Shown in pieces: positions 8,432 through 15,233 of a stretch of 27,850 nucleotides of DNA (position 1 is its first letter; every line of letters begins with the position of its first letter). The stretch comes from a virus. Under the pieces are notes generated by a model that was given only the letters and a program-made list of their open reading frames with translations, made no database searches and was not told the DNA's origin. The translations under genes were made by a program, and so were the position numbers. The stretch is from the IMG/VR virus record IMGVR_UViG_3300044701_002888, positions 1 through 27,850 of that record; one strand, written 5' to 3'.

Positions 8432-8689
8432 ATGGCATTACTTGACGACGCCCGGCAACTCACCCAACGACCCGGACCAACCTGCAGCGTCCTCCGCCTC
8501 GAGGCCGACAACCCGAAACTGTTCGCCGAAGTCGCCGACGCGATCCGCGACAGGTCCGTCACCGCATCCGCCATCGGCCGTGTCTGCGCCTCCGACCGGT
8601 ACCAGCTCGACGACATCACCGCACACACCGTGTCCCGGCACCGCAACAACCTGTGCTCGTCATGCAAGCAGCGGGGGATCACCTGGTGA
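8432..8689 (+). CDS. Small HTH-like protein with C-terminal Cys pair
   Basis: 85 residues from ATG 8432 with GGAGG at 8420-8424, a strong site that fixes the start. The middle (LFAEVADAIRDRSVTASAIGRV, read in two parts) and the following HTVSRHRNN segment look like a helix-turn-helix with a basic recognition end. The C-terminus carries C-S-S-C, which could bind a metal or form part of a zinc knuckle. A DNA-binding role is likely. It is the first gene of a four-gene run with a phosphoesterase, overlapping it by GTGA. The family is not recognised. Confidence 0.55.
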   Translation: MALLDDARQLTQRPGPTCSVLRLEADNPKLFAEVADAIRDRSVTASAIGRVCASDRYQLDDITAHTVSRHRNNLCSSCKQRGITW

Positions 8690-9696
8690 GCCTCGGCGAC
8701 GACCTCCGCAACGACGACGAACTCACCGAGCTCCGCCACGCGCTCGCACGCGCCCAACGCGCCGCCCGCAAAAAAGAACTCGCCACCGACGAACTTGTCG
8801 CCGCTGTCGAACGCGCCGCGAAGGACGCGTTCCTCGCCCACGGGCCCGCACCCGTGATCACCGCACCGGCACGCGACAAGCGCAGCAAGCAGCCCGAGGT
8901 CGCACTCGTCCACCTCACCGACTGGCAGGTCGGGAAACGGACCCGCACCTACGACATGGTGAAGGCCGCCGACCGTGTCCGCCAGGCGGTGCAGAAGACC
9001 GCGCAGTTGGCCGACATCCAACGCTCCCATCATCCGGTGAAGGAATGCCATGTGATGCTCGGCGGCGACATGGTCGAAGGCACCAGCATCTTCCCCGGGC
9101 AGGCGTTCGAGGTCGAAGCAGCCGGGTTCGAGCAGCTGGTCGCCACCGCCGCGATGATCGAATCAGCGGTGTCGTACCTGCTCACCCAGTTCGAGACGGT
9201 GACGGTGTGGGAAGAGATCGGCAACCACGGTCGCATCGGCCGCAAAGGTGACAGCCCGCACGGCGACAACGTCGACCGGATGGCGTACACCCTCGCGCGT
9301 GCCCGGATGAACGACCGGCGGCTCACATGGAACCCGTGGGCTGGCGGGCTCGGCTCACACGTCACCATCGGCGGCTACCGTGCCCTCCTCGTCCACGGCG
9401 ACGAAATCAAATCGTTCGGGGGCAACACCCCAGCGTTCGGCATCCTCCGCAAATGCAACGCCTGGGCGACCGGTGTCGTCGACAAGTTCACCGACGTCTA
9501 CATGGGGCACTTCCACCATTCGATGGCGTTGTCGATGGCGAACGGTGGGCGCGTGTTCGTCACCGGGTCACCTGAATCCGACAACGAGTACGCCCGAGAG
9601 TTTGTTGCCGCCACCAGCCACCCCTCCCAGCGGCTCCACTTCGTTGACCCCGACCGCGGCCGTGTCACGGCCGAATACCTCCTCTGGTTGGACTGA
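8686..9696 (+). CDS. Calcineurin-like metallophosphoesterase
   Basis: 336 residues from GTG 8686, overlapping the previous stop. A helical N-terminus (about 1-65) precedes the metallophosphoesterase core: LTD79WQ (usually DxH), GGD128, GNH181, a later VHGDE and GHFHH. These are the metal ligands of the calcineurin-like fold; enzymes of this type hydrolyse phosphomonoesters or diesters, including DNA ends or nucleotides. Related proteins are frequent in actinophages, but their substrates are mostly unknown. The second residue of the first motif pair is Gln where His is usual, which may alter the metal site. A DNA exonuclease or nucleotide phosphatase are both possible. Confidence 0.8.
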   Translation: MSLGDDLRNDDELTELRHALARAQRAARKKELATDELVAAVERAAKDAFLAHGPAPVITAPARDKRSKQPEVALVHLTDWQVGKRTRTYDMVKAADRVRQAVQKTAQLADIQRSHHPVKECHVMLGGDMVEGTSIFPGQAFEVEAAGFEQLVATAAMIESAVSYLLTQFETVTVWEEIGNHGRIGRKGDSPHGDNVDRMAYTLARARMNDRRLTWNPWAGGLGSHVTIGGYRALLVHGDEIKSFGGNTPAFGILRKCNAWATGVVDKFTDVYMGHFHHSMALSMANGGRVFVTGSPESDNEYAREFVAATSHPSQRLHFVDPDRGRVTAEYLLWLD

Positions 9697-9905
9697 TGCG
9701 CGTCTACAAATGCGACTCCTGCGACGAGGTCATCGACGACGTAGTCCCTGTCACCGCCACGCTGCTCGAGGAGATGACGACGGACTTCGACGAGGACGAC
9801 GACGTCGACGACTACGAGATGGTCGAGTACCAGTTCTGCTCCCTGCCATGCCTCGCCGCATGGGCGATGCAAGAGGCGCTGAACACCAACGAGGTGACAC
9901 CGTGA
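9696..9905 (+). CDS. Acidic zinc-ribbon-like small protein
   Basis: 69 residues, ATG sharing one base with the phosphoesterase stop (TGATG). The N-terminus has C5-D-S-C8 and the C-terminal half F-C-S-L-P-C, which together would make a four-Cys zinc site, with a very acidic linker in between (DFDEDDDVDDYEMVEY). Proteins of this sort can mimic DNA or bind regulators. The family is not recognised. The tight packing between its neighbours supports translation. Confidence 0.6.
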   Translation: MRVYKCDSCDEVIDDVVPVTATLLEEMTTDFDEDDDVDDYEMVEYQFCSLPCLAAWAMQEALNTNEVTP

Positions 9906-10054
9906 GAGCCCCCGTGACCGTCCCCGCCCACGTTATCTGGGAAGCCGCACAGTCCATCAAACGGGTCACCCCGAGAGGACAGGTCGACGCCGACCACCTC
10001 CACGCCCTCGTCGTCCTGCTTGAACGGCTCGCCGCACCCGACCGCGACAGGTGA
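9902..10054 (+). CDS. Small hypothetical protein at operon end
   Basis: 50 residues from GTG 9902, overlapping the previous stop (GTGA). The content is helical (VIWEAAQSIKRV and DADHLHALVVLLERLAA). No known motif. It ends just before the terminator at 10072-10099, so it is the last gene of the run. A longer frame continuing from GTG 10051 through the terminator and tRNA is not credible. Confidence 0.5.
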   Translation: MRAPVTVPAHVIWEAAQSIKRVTPRGQVDADHLHALVVLLERLAAPDRDR

Positions 10055-10071
10055 CCGAACCCGACTACTGG

Positions 10072-10099
10072 AAGGCCCCCCGCACTGTCGGGGGGCCTT
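10072..10099 (+). terminator. Strong bidirectional-type hairpin terminator
   Basis: AAGGCCCCCC (10072-10081) pairs perfectly with GGGGGGCCTT (10090-10099) around an 8-base loop. The A/T pairs at the base of the stem give a short T-run on either strand. It closes the 8432-10054 operon and would also stop leftward transcription from int after the tRNA gene. Confidence 0.82.
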
Positions 10100-10152
10100 C
10101 ACCCGTTTTCGTGCGGTGCTCGCGTCGGGTGCGCCGCTACCGTGGCGGCGTT

Positions 10153-10224
10153 GCCCCTCTAGCTCAATGGCAGAGCAGTGGGCTTTTAACCCATTGGTTC
10201 AGGGTTCGAGTCCCTGGGGGGGCA
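10153..10224 (+). tRNA. tRNA-Lys (anticodon UUU), probable attachment site
   Basis: A full cloverleaf can be drawn: acceptor GCCCCTC/GGGGGGC (10153-10159 with 10217-10223, one G-U), D-stem GCTC/GAGC (10162-10165 with 10173-10176), anticodon stem 10178-10182 with 10190-10194, loop CTTTTAA with anticodon TTT at 10185-10187, T-stem CAGGG/CCCTG (10200-10204 with 10212-10216) with loop TTCGAGT, and discriminator A10224. CCA is not encoded. The leftward integrase gene ends inside the T-arm, the usual sign that the phage integrates into a tRNA gene. A weak promoter-like TACCGT sits at 10138-10143. The gene is complete, not just the 3' half expected at a minimal attP. Confidence 0.93.
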
Positions 10225-11374
10225 CGCCAGACAGGACACGGCCGATCGCTTCGGCTGCCATCCGGTCACGCCCGACGTCGCTGTGTGCGTAGATGTTCAT
10301 GGTGGTCGACACCTGCGAATGGCCGAGCCGTTCACTGACCGCCATGATCGGGATGCCGGCGTTCAACAGCTGCGACGCATGCCAATGCCGCAGGTCATGC
10401 AACCGCATCTTCACCCCCACCGTGTCGCACAGGTCGGCGAACTGGTGCGACACCGTGTTCGGCCGTTGCGGTGTCCGCCCGCTCGCATCGACCCGCAGGT
10501 TCGGGAACATCCACACGCTGTCACCCCAACGGCAACCGGTGTCGCGAATCACCTGCATCAGACGCCCACGGTACGCCTCCACCACCTGAAGGGTTGCCGG
10601 GTCGAGCACCACCCGGCGGACCGTCTCGTTAGGGTTCTTCAACGAGTCCTTCACCAGCACCCCACGGCCCTTCGCCTCGTAGACGGTGCGCTGAAACGAC
10701 AGCACGTCCCCCTCGAGGTCTCCCCACCGCAAGGCCAGCACCTCCGACCTGCGGGCACCGGTGGCGGCATAGACGCGCAACAGAACCGCCAGCTCTCCCG
10801 GTGCGGCGTCGAGCAGCCTGGTGACGGCGTCGTCGGTCGGGATCGCCACCCGCTTCGTCCGCGGTGACGGGGCGGTCACCCGTTCGATCACGCTGCGCTC
10901 GATGAACCCCCACCGGTGCCCTTGGCGGATGATGGACCGCAGGATGCGGTGGTAGTGGTGCACCGTCGACTCGCTGATCAACGTCTTGTCACGCTTCCGA
11001 CGCCGCCTCAGGTGGGCGTAGAACTGTTCGATCATCGTCGGGGTCAACCGGTCGAGCCGCACCTTGCCGAGCTCCCGCTTGATCTCCGCACCCATGCCCC
11101 GTGCGCTCGCCAACGTGGTCGGCGACCCGCCCGGCGTCGACGCCTTGTGCTCCAACCATTCGTCAACCAGCCAGCCGACGGTGCGGTCCTCGGTGTCGAC
11201 GACACGACCCGACATGCGGATCTGCACCTCGATCGCCGGGGCCTTACGTTTCGCCTCGCGTTCGCCTGACGCCTCGAACGTCTTCGACACGCGCCGTTGA
11301 CGGCCGGCGCTGTCACGCCCTGCGAACACGGTGACCTGCCAGCGGTTCCCACCGACGTGCCTGATGCTTGCCAT
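10199..11374 (-). CDS. int: Tyrosine integrase
   Basis: 391 residues from ATG at 11374, chosen because GGGAGG lies just upstream; a longer frame to 11407 lacks this. N-terminal residues 1-55 form an arm-type DNA-binding domain (IRHVGGNRWQVTVF), residues about 65-170 the SAM-like core-binding domain, and 175-385 the catalytic domain with R208 (TGARRSE), H326 and R329 (HDLRH), H352 (LGHS) and the nucleophile Y362 (NIYAH). The C-terminus PPQGLEP is encoded by the tRNA T-arm and acceptor read backwards, with the stop inside the tRNA. It catalyses integration and excision at the tRNA-Lys site. It is transcribed against the structural genes. Confidence 0.95.
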   Translation of the reverse strand: MASIRHVGGNRWQVTVFAGRDSAGRQRRVSKTFEASGEREAKRKAPAIEVQIRMSGRVVDTEDRTVGWLVDEWLEHKASTPGGSPTTLASARGMGAEIKRELGKVRLDRLTPTMIEQFYAHLRRRRKRDKTLISESTVHHYHRILRSIIRQGHRWGFIERSVIERVTAPSPRTKRVAIPTDDAVTRLLDAAPGELAVLLRVYAATGARRSEVLALRWGDLEGDVLSFQRTVYEAKGRGVLVKDSLKNPNETVRRVVLDPATLQVVEAYRGRLMQVIRDTGCRWGDSVWMFPNLRVDASGRTPQRPNTVSHQFADLCDTVGVKMRLHDLRHWHASQLLNAGIPIMAVSERLGHSQVSTTMNIYAHSDVGRDRMAAEAIGRVLSGVPPQGLEP

Positions 11375-11408
11375 CGTCCCTCCCACCGTGGAGCCTACGG
11401 CGAACAAC

Positions 11409-11645
11409 CCTTAGGTCGCTCGGCAGGTCGCTAGGCACAATTTAACGACACCATCAAACCCTTACGGCACAAAGATCACAGACCATTTTGGACCGTTGAT
11501 TCACAGCATCCTTTTAATAATTGGACCGGGGTACGAACTCAAGCGGATACCGCCGGAAACCCAATGAAATCAACGCACGCTTGAGTCCACTTGAGCGCCG
11601 CTGAGACGCCAGAAGGGGCGTTAGGTCGCTTTTTGAGGTCGCTCG
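11409..11645. other. Repeat-rich attP-like / int control interval
   Basis: The 388 bases between int (11374) and the small ORF at 11763 contain no supported gene. AGGTCGCT occurs four times in the same direction as two pairs: 11413-11420 and 11425-11432, then 11623-11630 and 11636-11643. The first copy of each pair is extended to TTAGGTCGCT. The pairs flank a more AT-rich interval with a 9-bp inverted repeat (ACTCAAGCG 11537-11545, CGCTTGAGT 11578-11586) and a direct repeat TTGGACCG (11488 and 11521). Paired direct repeats flanking a core resemble arm-type integrase sites. It must also carry the int promoter, which I cannot place. Confidence 0.5.
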
Positions 11646-11762
11646 CGAAAATTAAGGAACCACCCCCCTGACGTGGCAGGTGGTGCTGCCAGTAACAGTT
11701 GGCGGCACGGTGACATTCAGACGTCAGCGGGTCGGCGGACCACAACGACGGAGGGTGTCTCA

Positions 11763-11939
11763 GTGACATTGCAGCACGGGGGGGGGGGGGGTTCTGACAG
11801 CCTCGACGAGGCTCAGATCACCCTCCTGGAGAACGAGCTCAGCGACGTGAAGGCGAGGCTGGCCGCTTTGCGGCAGCTCGTTGCGACGCTGCAAGCAACT
11901 CTTCCACCAGCACCGTCAACTCCGACAACTGCCGCTTGA
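11763..11939 (+). CDS. Small coiled-coil ORF containing a G14 tract, possibly phase variable
   Basis: 58 residues from GTG 11763, with GGAGGG at 11750-11755 and an ideal 7-base spacing. Residues 6-10 are five Gly encoded by the G14 run. The rest is a leucine-zipper-like helix (EAQITLLENELSDVKARL continuing with leucines at heptad spacing) and a Pro/Thr tail. It is convergent with the repressor and overlaps its 3' end by 101 bases. Losing one G would give a stop after 20 further codons; gaining one G gives a stop two codons on. It could pair with the coiled coil of the repressor, but that is inference, and the ORF could also be non-coding. Confidence 0.4.
   Translation: MTLQHGGGGGSDSLDEAQITLLENELSDVKARLAALRQLVATLQATLPPAPSTPTTAA
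11778..11791 (+). repeat. Homopolymer of 14 G
   Basis: Fourteen consecutive G inside the start of the small ORF at 11763. It is the longest homopolymer I saw in the window and a likely slippage site in vivo or during sequencing. Confidence 0.95.
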
Positions 11940-12195
11940 TGTCCGACATCTCGGTCTGAAGGACCTCGAGACGTGACTCGGGTGCCGGCTGCAGGTCGCC
12001 GTGCGACAGGCCGAGGAGCTCGGCGAGCTGCCACCGCAACCGAGGCGACAGCTGGTGCCGGCCGCGTTCGAAGTTGCTGATGTGCTGCGGGGTCACCCCG
12101 AGCTCGACCGCGACCTGGAACTGGGTCATGCCGAGGCGTTCACGCGCTGTGCGTGCGTCATCCCCGTCGAACCCGTCGACCGCTCCCGTGGCCAT
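11839..12195 (-). CDS. XRE-family repressor with C-terminal coiled coil
   Basis: 118 residues from ATG at 12195; a GTG three codons earlier is possible. Residues about 14-65 are a helix-turn-helix of the XRE/Cro-CI type (ARERLGMTQFQVAVELGVTP, then HISNFERGRHQLSP). Residues about 74-104 form a coiled coil (LEVLQTEMSDIKRQLSELTV) that probably dimerises it, followed by a basic tail. There is no LexA-type peptidase domain, so induction would not be by RecA-stimulated self-cleavage. It is divergent from the early operon and separated from it by three inverted repeats, the classic position of an immunity repressor. Confidence 0.8.
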   Translation of the reverse strand: MATGAVDGFDGDDARTARERLGMTQFQVAVELGVTPQHISNFERGRHQLSPRLRWQLAELLGLSHGDLQPAPESRLEVLQTEMSDIKRQLSELTVLVEELLAASQRAAAKRPASPSRR

Positions 12196-12201
12196 GCATC
12201 C

Positions 12202-12303
12202 CACGATAACCCCGTAAATCGTGCGATCAAGGGCGAAAGACTCAGGTTTTCGTACACCATTTGTCTATGGTGCTTGACTCTGGTCACTTGAGTCAACCAT
12301 AGT
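12202..12303. promoter_or_regulatory. Divergent immunity switch: three inverted repeats and early promoter
   Basis: Three dyads lie between the repressor and the early operon: CACGAT/ATCGTG (12202-12207 with 12218-12223), CACCAT/ATGGTG (12255-12260 with 12267-12272) and TTGACTC/GAGTCAA (12274-12280 with 12290-12296). On the plus strand TTGACT (12274-12279) and CATAGT (12298-12303), 18 bases apart, form a good promoter whose start would fall at about 12310-12311. The last dyad also supplies TTGACT on the minus strand. A repressor bound at the last dyad would cover the early promoter. Confidence 0.65.
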
Positions 12304-12310
12304 TCCCCGC

Positions 12311-12511
12311 ATGGAGGGAACCAAGACACCAGCACTGCTGTCCTCGAGGGCGGCAGCGAGGCACCTCGGCATCGGCGTCGACCGGTTCCGTCGGATCGTG
12401 CAGCAAGGCCACGGGCCGCGCTCATGGAACCCCGACGGTGGTCGCCCCATGTACGCGGTGCGGGTGCTCGACGAATGGGCAGCAGCCCGCGACGACAGCC
12501 GGGCCGCATGA
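12311..12511 (+). CDS. MerR/excisionase-like small DNA-binding protein
   Basis: 66 residues from ATG 12311. The pattern LLSSRAAARHLGIGVDRFRR followed by IVQQGHGPRSWNPDGGRPMYAV and VLDEWAAAR is that of a winged helix of the MerR/HTH_17 type used by excisionases and Cro-like regulators. It is the first gene right of the repressor. There is no purine-rich site upstream (GTTCCCCGC precedes the ATG) and the predicted transcript starts at or next to the ATG, so it is probably a leaderless mRNA. Roles as Xis, directing integrase to excision, or as early regulator are both possible. The stop overlaps the next ATG. Confidence 0.7.
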   Translation: MEGTKTPALLSSRAAARHLGIGVDRFRRIVQQGHGPRSWNPDGGRPMYAVRVLDEWAAARDDSRAA

Positions 12512-12684
12512 GCGACCTGTTCTGCATCCGCTGCGTCCGCTGCCTGTGGTCGATCACCGGGACCGAGCCCCGTGACCTGGCGTACGGCATCGGTCAGCAC
12601 CGCTGCAACCCGGCCGACGAGCGCGCCTTGGCCGCCTTCTACGCAGCAGCCGCATGGCTCGACAACAAGGGAGACAACCAGTGA
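12508..12684 (+). CDS. Small Cys-rich protein
   Basis: 58 residues, ATG overlapping the previous stop. The N-terminus has C6-I-R-C9-V-R-C12 and later H31-R-C33, a plausible zinc site, followed by a helix (ADERALAAFYAAAAWLD). No family recognised. Position in the early operon suggests a small regulatory or takeover protein. Confidence 0.55.
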   Translation: MSDLFCIRCVRCLWSITGTEPRDLAYGIGQHRCNPADERALAAFYAAAAWLDNKGDNQ

Positions 12685-12911
12685 ACACCGACACCATCTA
12701 CTTCGCCCTCGCCGCATGGACCGTGGGCCTCATCGTGTGGACCGAAGTGATCAACTTCCGGGCACGGAACATCACCCGACTGATCCGCCGTGAAGCCGCC
12801 CGCCGTGCCAACGGCAAGCGCCGCCAGCCGCGCATGACCCGCAAGACGGTGCAGCCCGCCAAGCAGCTCCACATCGAGATTGAGCAGTGGCTGAAGGACG
12901 GTGCCCGGTGA
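12681..12911 (+). CDS. Small membrane protein with basic tail
   Basis: 76 residues from GTG 12681, which overlaps the previous stop and has AGGGAG upstream. Residues about 5-24 form one transmembrane helix (IYFALAAWTVGLIVWTEV). The remainder is highly basic (RARNITRLIRREAARRANGK), so it would face the cytoplasm and could touch nucleic acid or phospholipid. Early-expressed membrane proteins of temperate phages are often superinfection-exclusion factors, but nothing here proves that. Confidence 0.55.
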   Translation: MNTDTIYFALAAWTVGLIVWTEVINFRARNITRLIRREAARRANGKRRQPRMTRKTVQPAKQLHIEIEQWLKDGAR

Positions 12912-14395
12912 CGTTCAAGCGTGACGCCAACGGCACCCCGCTCGTCGCCCACCCGACCCGCCGCACCAAGGACGGCACACCGGCACAGGTGCGGTACAGC
13001 CGGCCGTCGTCGTTCACGAAGCAGATCGAGAACACGTACAACCTGCAGAAGTGGTCGGAGCGGAACGTGGTGACCGGCATCGCCCACGCGTTGCACCACC
13101 CGTTGGAGTCGCAGCGTGTCGAAGCGATGCTCGAGGCGATCCGCTACCCGGGCGACAACCCTGCCGCCGGTGACATCGCCGCCGACACGGTGATCGTCAC
13201 CGCGAAGCAGTTCGCCAACGCATCGCTCGCCGCCGACCGTGGCACCTGGGTGCACGCGCTGACCGAGCTCGTCGACGACGAGAACGCCGACATTGACCAG
13301 GCGTTCTTGTTGCAAGGTGCACGGCTCGGCATCGACGCCGACACCGTCGACCGGTTGGTCGCCGCATGGGAGCAGTCACGGGCCCGCTACGGCCTCGACA
13401 TCCTCGCCGTTGAACTACCGGTCGTGAACGACGAGTTCGCCACCGCAGGCACCTGCGACCGTGTCGTCCGCCTGCGCAGCACCCTGCGGTTCCTCACCGC
13501 CGACAGCGAGATCGTCGAACTCCCTGCGGGCACCGTGTGCGTGCTCGACCTGAAGACCGGTGAGATGAAGTCGCTCGCATGGTGGAACGCGTACGCCGCA
13601 CAGATCTACCTGTACGCCGACTCGTGCGGGTACGACACCGCCACCGACAGCCGCCTCGCACACCCGTGGCCGGTCAACACACGATGGGGGCTCCTCGCCC
13701 ACCTCGACGTCAAGGCGGCAATCGCCGGTGCCGACGACATCGCCAACCTGTACCTCGTCGACCTCCACACCGGTCGCACCGCCTGCGAGATCGCCGCTGC
13801 GGCGAAGGCGTGGTCGACACAGGCCGGTGTGTTCCACCAGCTGTACGAGATCGCTGAACCGGTGGACGCTCCCCCGACCACCGGCCAGCCGCCCGCCGGG
13901 GATGACACCCCCAGTTCACGCCCCGGCGGGCACCTCACCCCCGCCCAACAGGTCGCCGTCGTCCCCACACCCGACGACCGTGCCGACACCCGCACCGCGA
14001 AGGACTGGGTCGACCTCGAGCACCGGTACGTGCAACTCAACGCCACCGGCAAGGAGCTCATGAAGATGCTCATGCGCGAGTCGATGCAGGCCGGCGTGTC
14101 GTGGCACAAGAAGGAACTGACCTCCGATCGCAGGTGGCACCTGTACGACGCTGCGATCGCCCTCGCCGAACAGCGCCTCGACCTCGACTGCGCCACCGAG
14201 GCACTCCGGGCGCTCATCGCGTACGCGATCGACGCCGACTGGCCGCTCTACCCGTCACTCACCTGCGGGCACATCTTTGGCGCACTCAACGCACGAGAAG
14301 CGGCCGCAGTCGCCGCAGCGGTGCGTGCCCTCGACAACGGCGAATTCGTCGCCGACATCTCTCGCGACGTGCTCGAACTCAAGCGCGCCGCCTGA
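12908..14395 (+). CDS. PD-(D/E)XK nuclease, RecB/Cas4-like, with C-terminal extension
   Basis: 495 residues from GTG 12908 (GTGA overlap); an ATG at 12887 would overlap the upstream gene more. Nuclease motifs are in the right order: R-G112-T-W-V-H116 (RecB motif I), G-T-C-D184 (first acidic metal ligand), D214-L-K216-T-G (DxK) and Q232-I-Y-L-Y236 (QxxxY). This set defines RecB/AddB/Cas4-type exonucleases that degrade or resect DNA. After a Pro-rich linker (about 305-345) comes a helical domain of about 150 residues of unknown role. With the SSB-like protein next to it, it suits a recombination or end-processing pair. No cas genes are nearby. Confidence 0.8.
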   Translation: MTFKRDANGTPLVAHPTRRTKDGTPAQVRYSRPSSFTKQIENTYNLQKWSERNVVTGIAHALHHPLESQRVEAMLEAIRYPGDNPAAGDIAADTVIVTAKQFANASLAADRGTWVHALTELVDDENADIDQAFLLQGARLGIDADTVDRLVAAWEQSRARYGLDILAVELPVVNDEFATAGTCDRVVRLRSTLRFLTADSEIVELPAGTVCVLDLKTGEMKSLAWWNAYAAQIYLYADSCGYDTATDSRLAHPWPVNTRWGLLAHLDVKAAIAGADDIANLYLVDLHTGRTACEIAAAAKAWSTQAGVFHQLYEIAEPVDAPPTTGQPPAGDDTPSSRPGGHLTPAQQVAVVPTPDDRADTRTAKDWVDLEHRYVQLNATGKELMKMLMRESMQAGVSWHKKELTSDRRWHLYDAAIALAEQRLDLDCATEALRALIAYAIDADWPLYPSLTCGHIFGALNAREAAAVAAAVRALDNGEFVADISRDVLELKRAA

Positions 14396-14431
14396 CACCA
14401 GCAACCAAGCCAACACACAAAGGAGCAACCA

Positions 14432-14971
14432 ATGGGCATCGAACTCGGTAGTTCACGCACCGCCACCCCGTCCGTCAAGCTGCGCAACATCGGCGACAAG
14501 GTGATCGTCGCCGTCGTCGACGTCACCGCAGTCCCCTGGCTGGAGTACGGCACCAACGAACAGAAGGTCGGCAAGGACGGCAAGGCCCGCTCCCAGGACA
14601 AGGTGACCGCACTGGTCGTCGCCGGCAACGGGGTCATCACCGACAACGAAACCGACCGCGAAGTCGTGCCCGGCGAGATCGTGTCGATCTACCTCGCCGG
14701 GCACAACCGGTGGGAGTTCATCGAGGCGAAGCGCAAGCTGACCCGACCCCTCAACGTCGGCGACGTCATGCAGTGGCGTTACGACCGTGACGAGAAGTCG
14801 TCGGTGGCGTCGAACCCGAAGAAGGTCCGCACCGTCGCCATCCGCCCGCCGAAGGCTGAGGAGGGCGAGCAGACCCGCCGCTGCGAGCAGCTGCACCACC
14901 AGCTCCGCAACGAGGGCATCGCACTCGACCAGTCGAACAGCGTCGACGTCGACGACATCGACCCGTTCTGA
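14432..14971 (+). CDS. Probable single-stranded DNA-binding (SSB-like) protein
   Basis: 179 residues from ATG 14432, with AAAGGAG at 14419-14425. The first 130 residues are beta-rich (VKLRNIGDKVIVAVVDV, GNGVITDNETDREVVPGEI, RTVAIRPP), compatible with an OB fold. The last residues, VDVDDIDPF, closely match the acidic tip ending in PF by which bacterial SSB recruits partner proteins. It follows an exonuclease and precedes the replication helicase in the same run. No clear sequence family is recognised, so the call rests on tip, size, fold pattern and context. A small hairpin, GACCC/GGGTC, lies over its stop (14970-14983) and the next 90 bases hold no gene. Confidence 0.55.
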   Translation: MGIELGSSRTATPSVKLRNIGDKVIVAVVDVTAVPWLEYGTNEQKVGKDGKARSQDKVTALVVAGNGVITDNETDREVVPGEIVSIYLAGHNRWEFIEAKRKLTRPLNVGDVMQWRYDRDEKSSVASNPKKVRTVAIRPPKAEEGEQTRRCEQLHHQLRNEGIALDQSNSVDVDDIDPF

Positions 14972-15074
14972 CCCTTACGGGTCCGTCCGCCTGCCACGAC
15001 AGCGCAGGCCCCCGGCGACCCGACGGCGGGACGCACGGCATGCATCAGTCAGTTCGACTCTGACCGCCGGGGCT

Positions 15075-15233
15075 ATGTCAACAACCGACGAAGACATCCA
15101 CAGCACCCTCGACGCGATCGAGAAGATCCTGCAAGAGACCAAGCAGATCCTCATCGCCCGCAGGGCAACCCTTCAGGAACTGCACCGTCAGCTCATGCAA
15201 CTCGAGGCGCCCGAGGTGCCCCACGGTGAGTGA
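15075..15233 (+). CDS. Small coiled-coil protein
   Basis: 52 residues from ATG 15075. It is nearly all helix with regular leucines and isoleucines (IHSTLDAIEKILQETKQILI, then RRATLQELHRQLMQLEAP), a good coiled coil. The stop overlaps the WhiB-fusion start by eight bases, so the two are coupled. No family recognised. Confidence 0.5.
   Translation: MSTTDEDIHSTLDAIEKILQETKQILIARRATLQELHRQLMQLEAPEVPHGE

Noticed and set aside
10051-10338. Plus-strand ORF starting with GTGA overlap at the operon end
   Set aside because: It runs through a strong terminator, the tRNA gene and antisense to int, and shows no protein family.
12001-12291. Plus-strand frame opposite the repressor
   Set aside because: It is antisense to a clear XRE helix-turn-helix gene and spans the operator region; no motif of its own.
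12908-14395. Cas4 of a CRISPR system
   Set aside because: Only the nuclease motifs are shared. No Cas1/Cas2 or repeats are near, and such nucleases are common in phage recombination modules.
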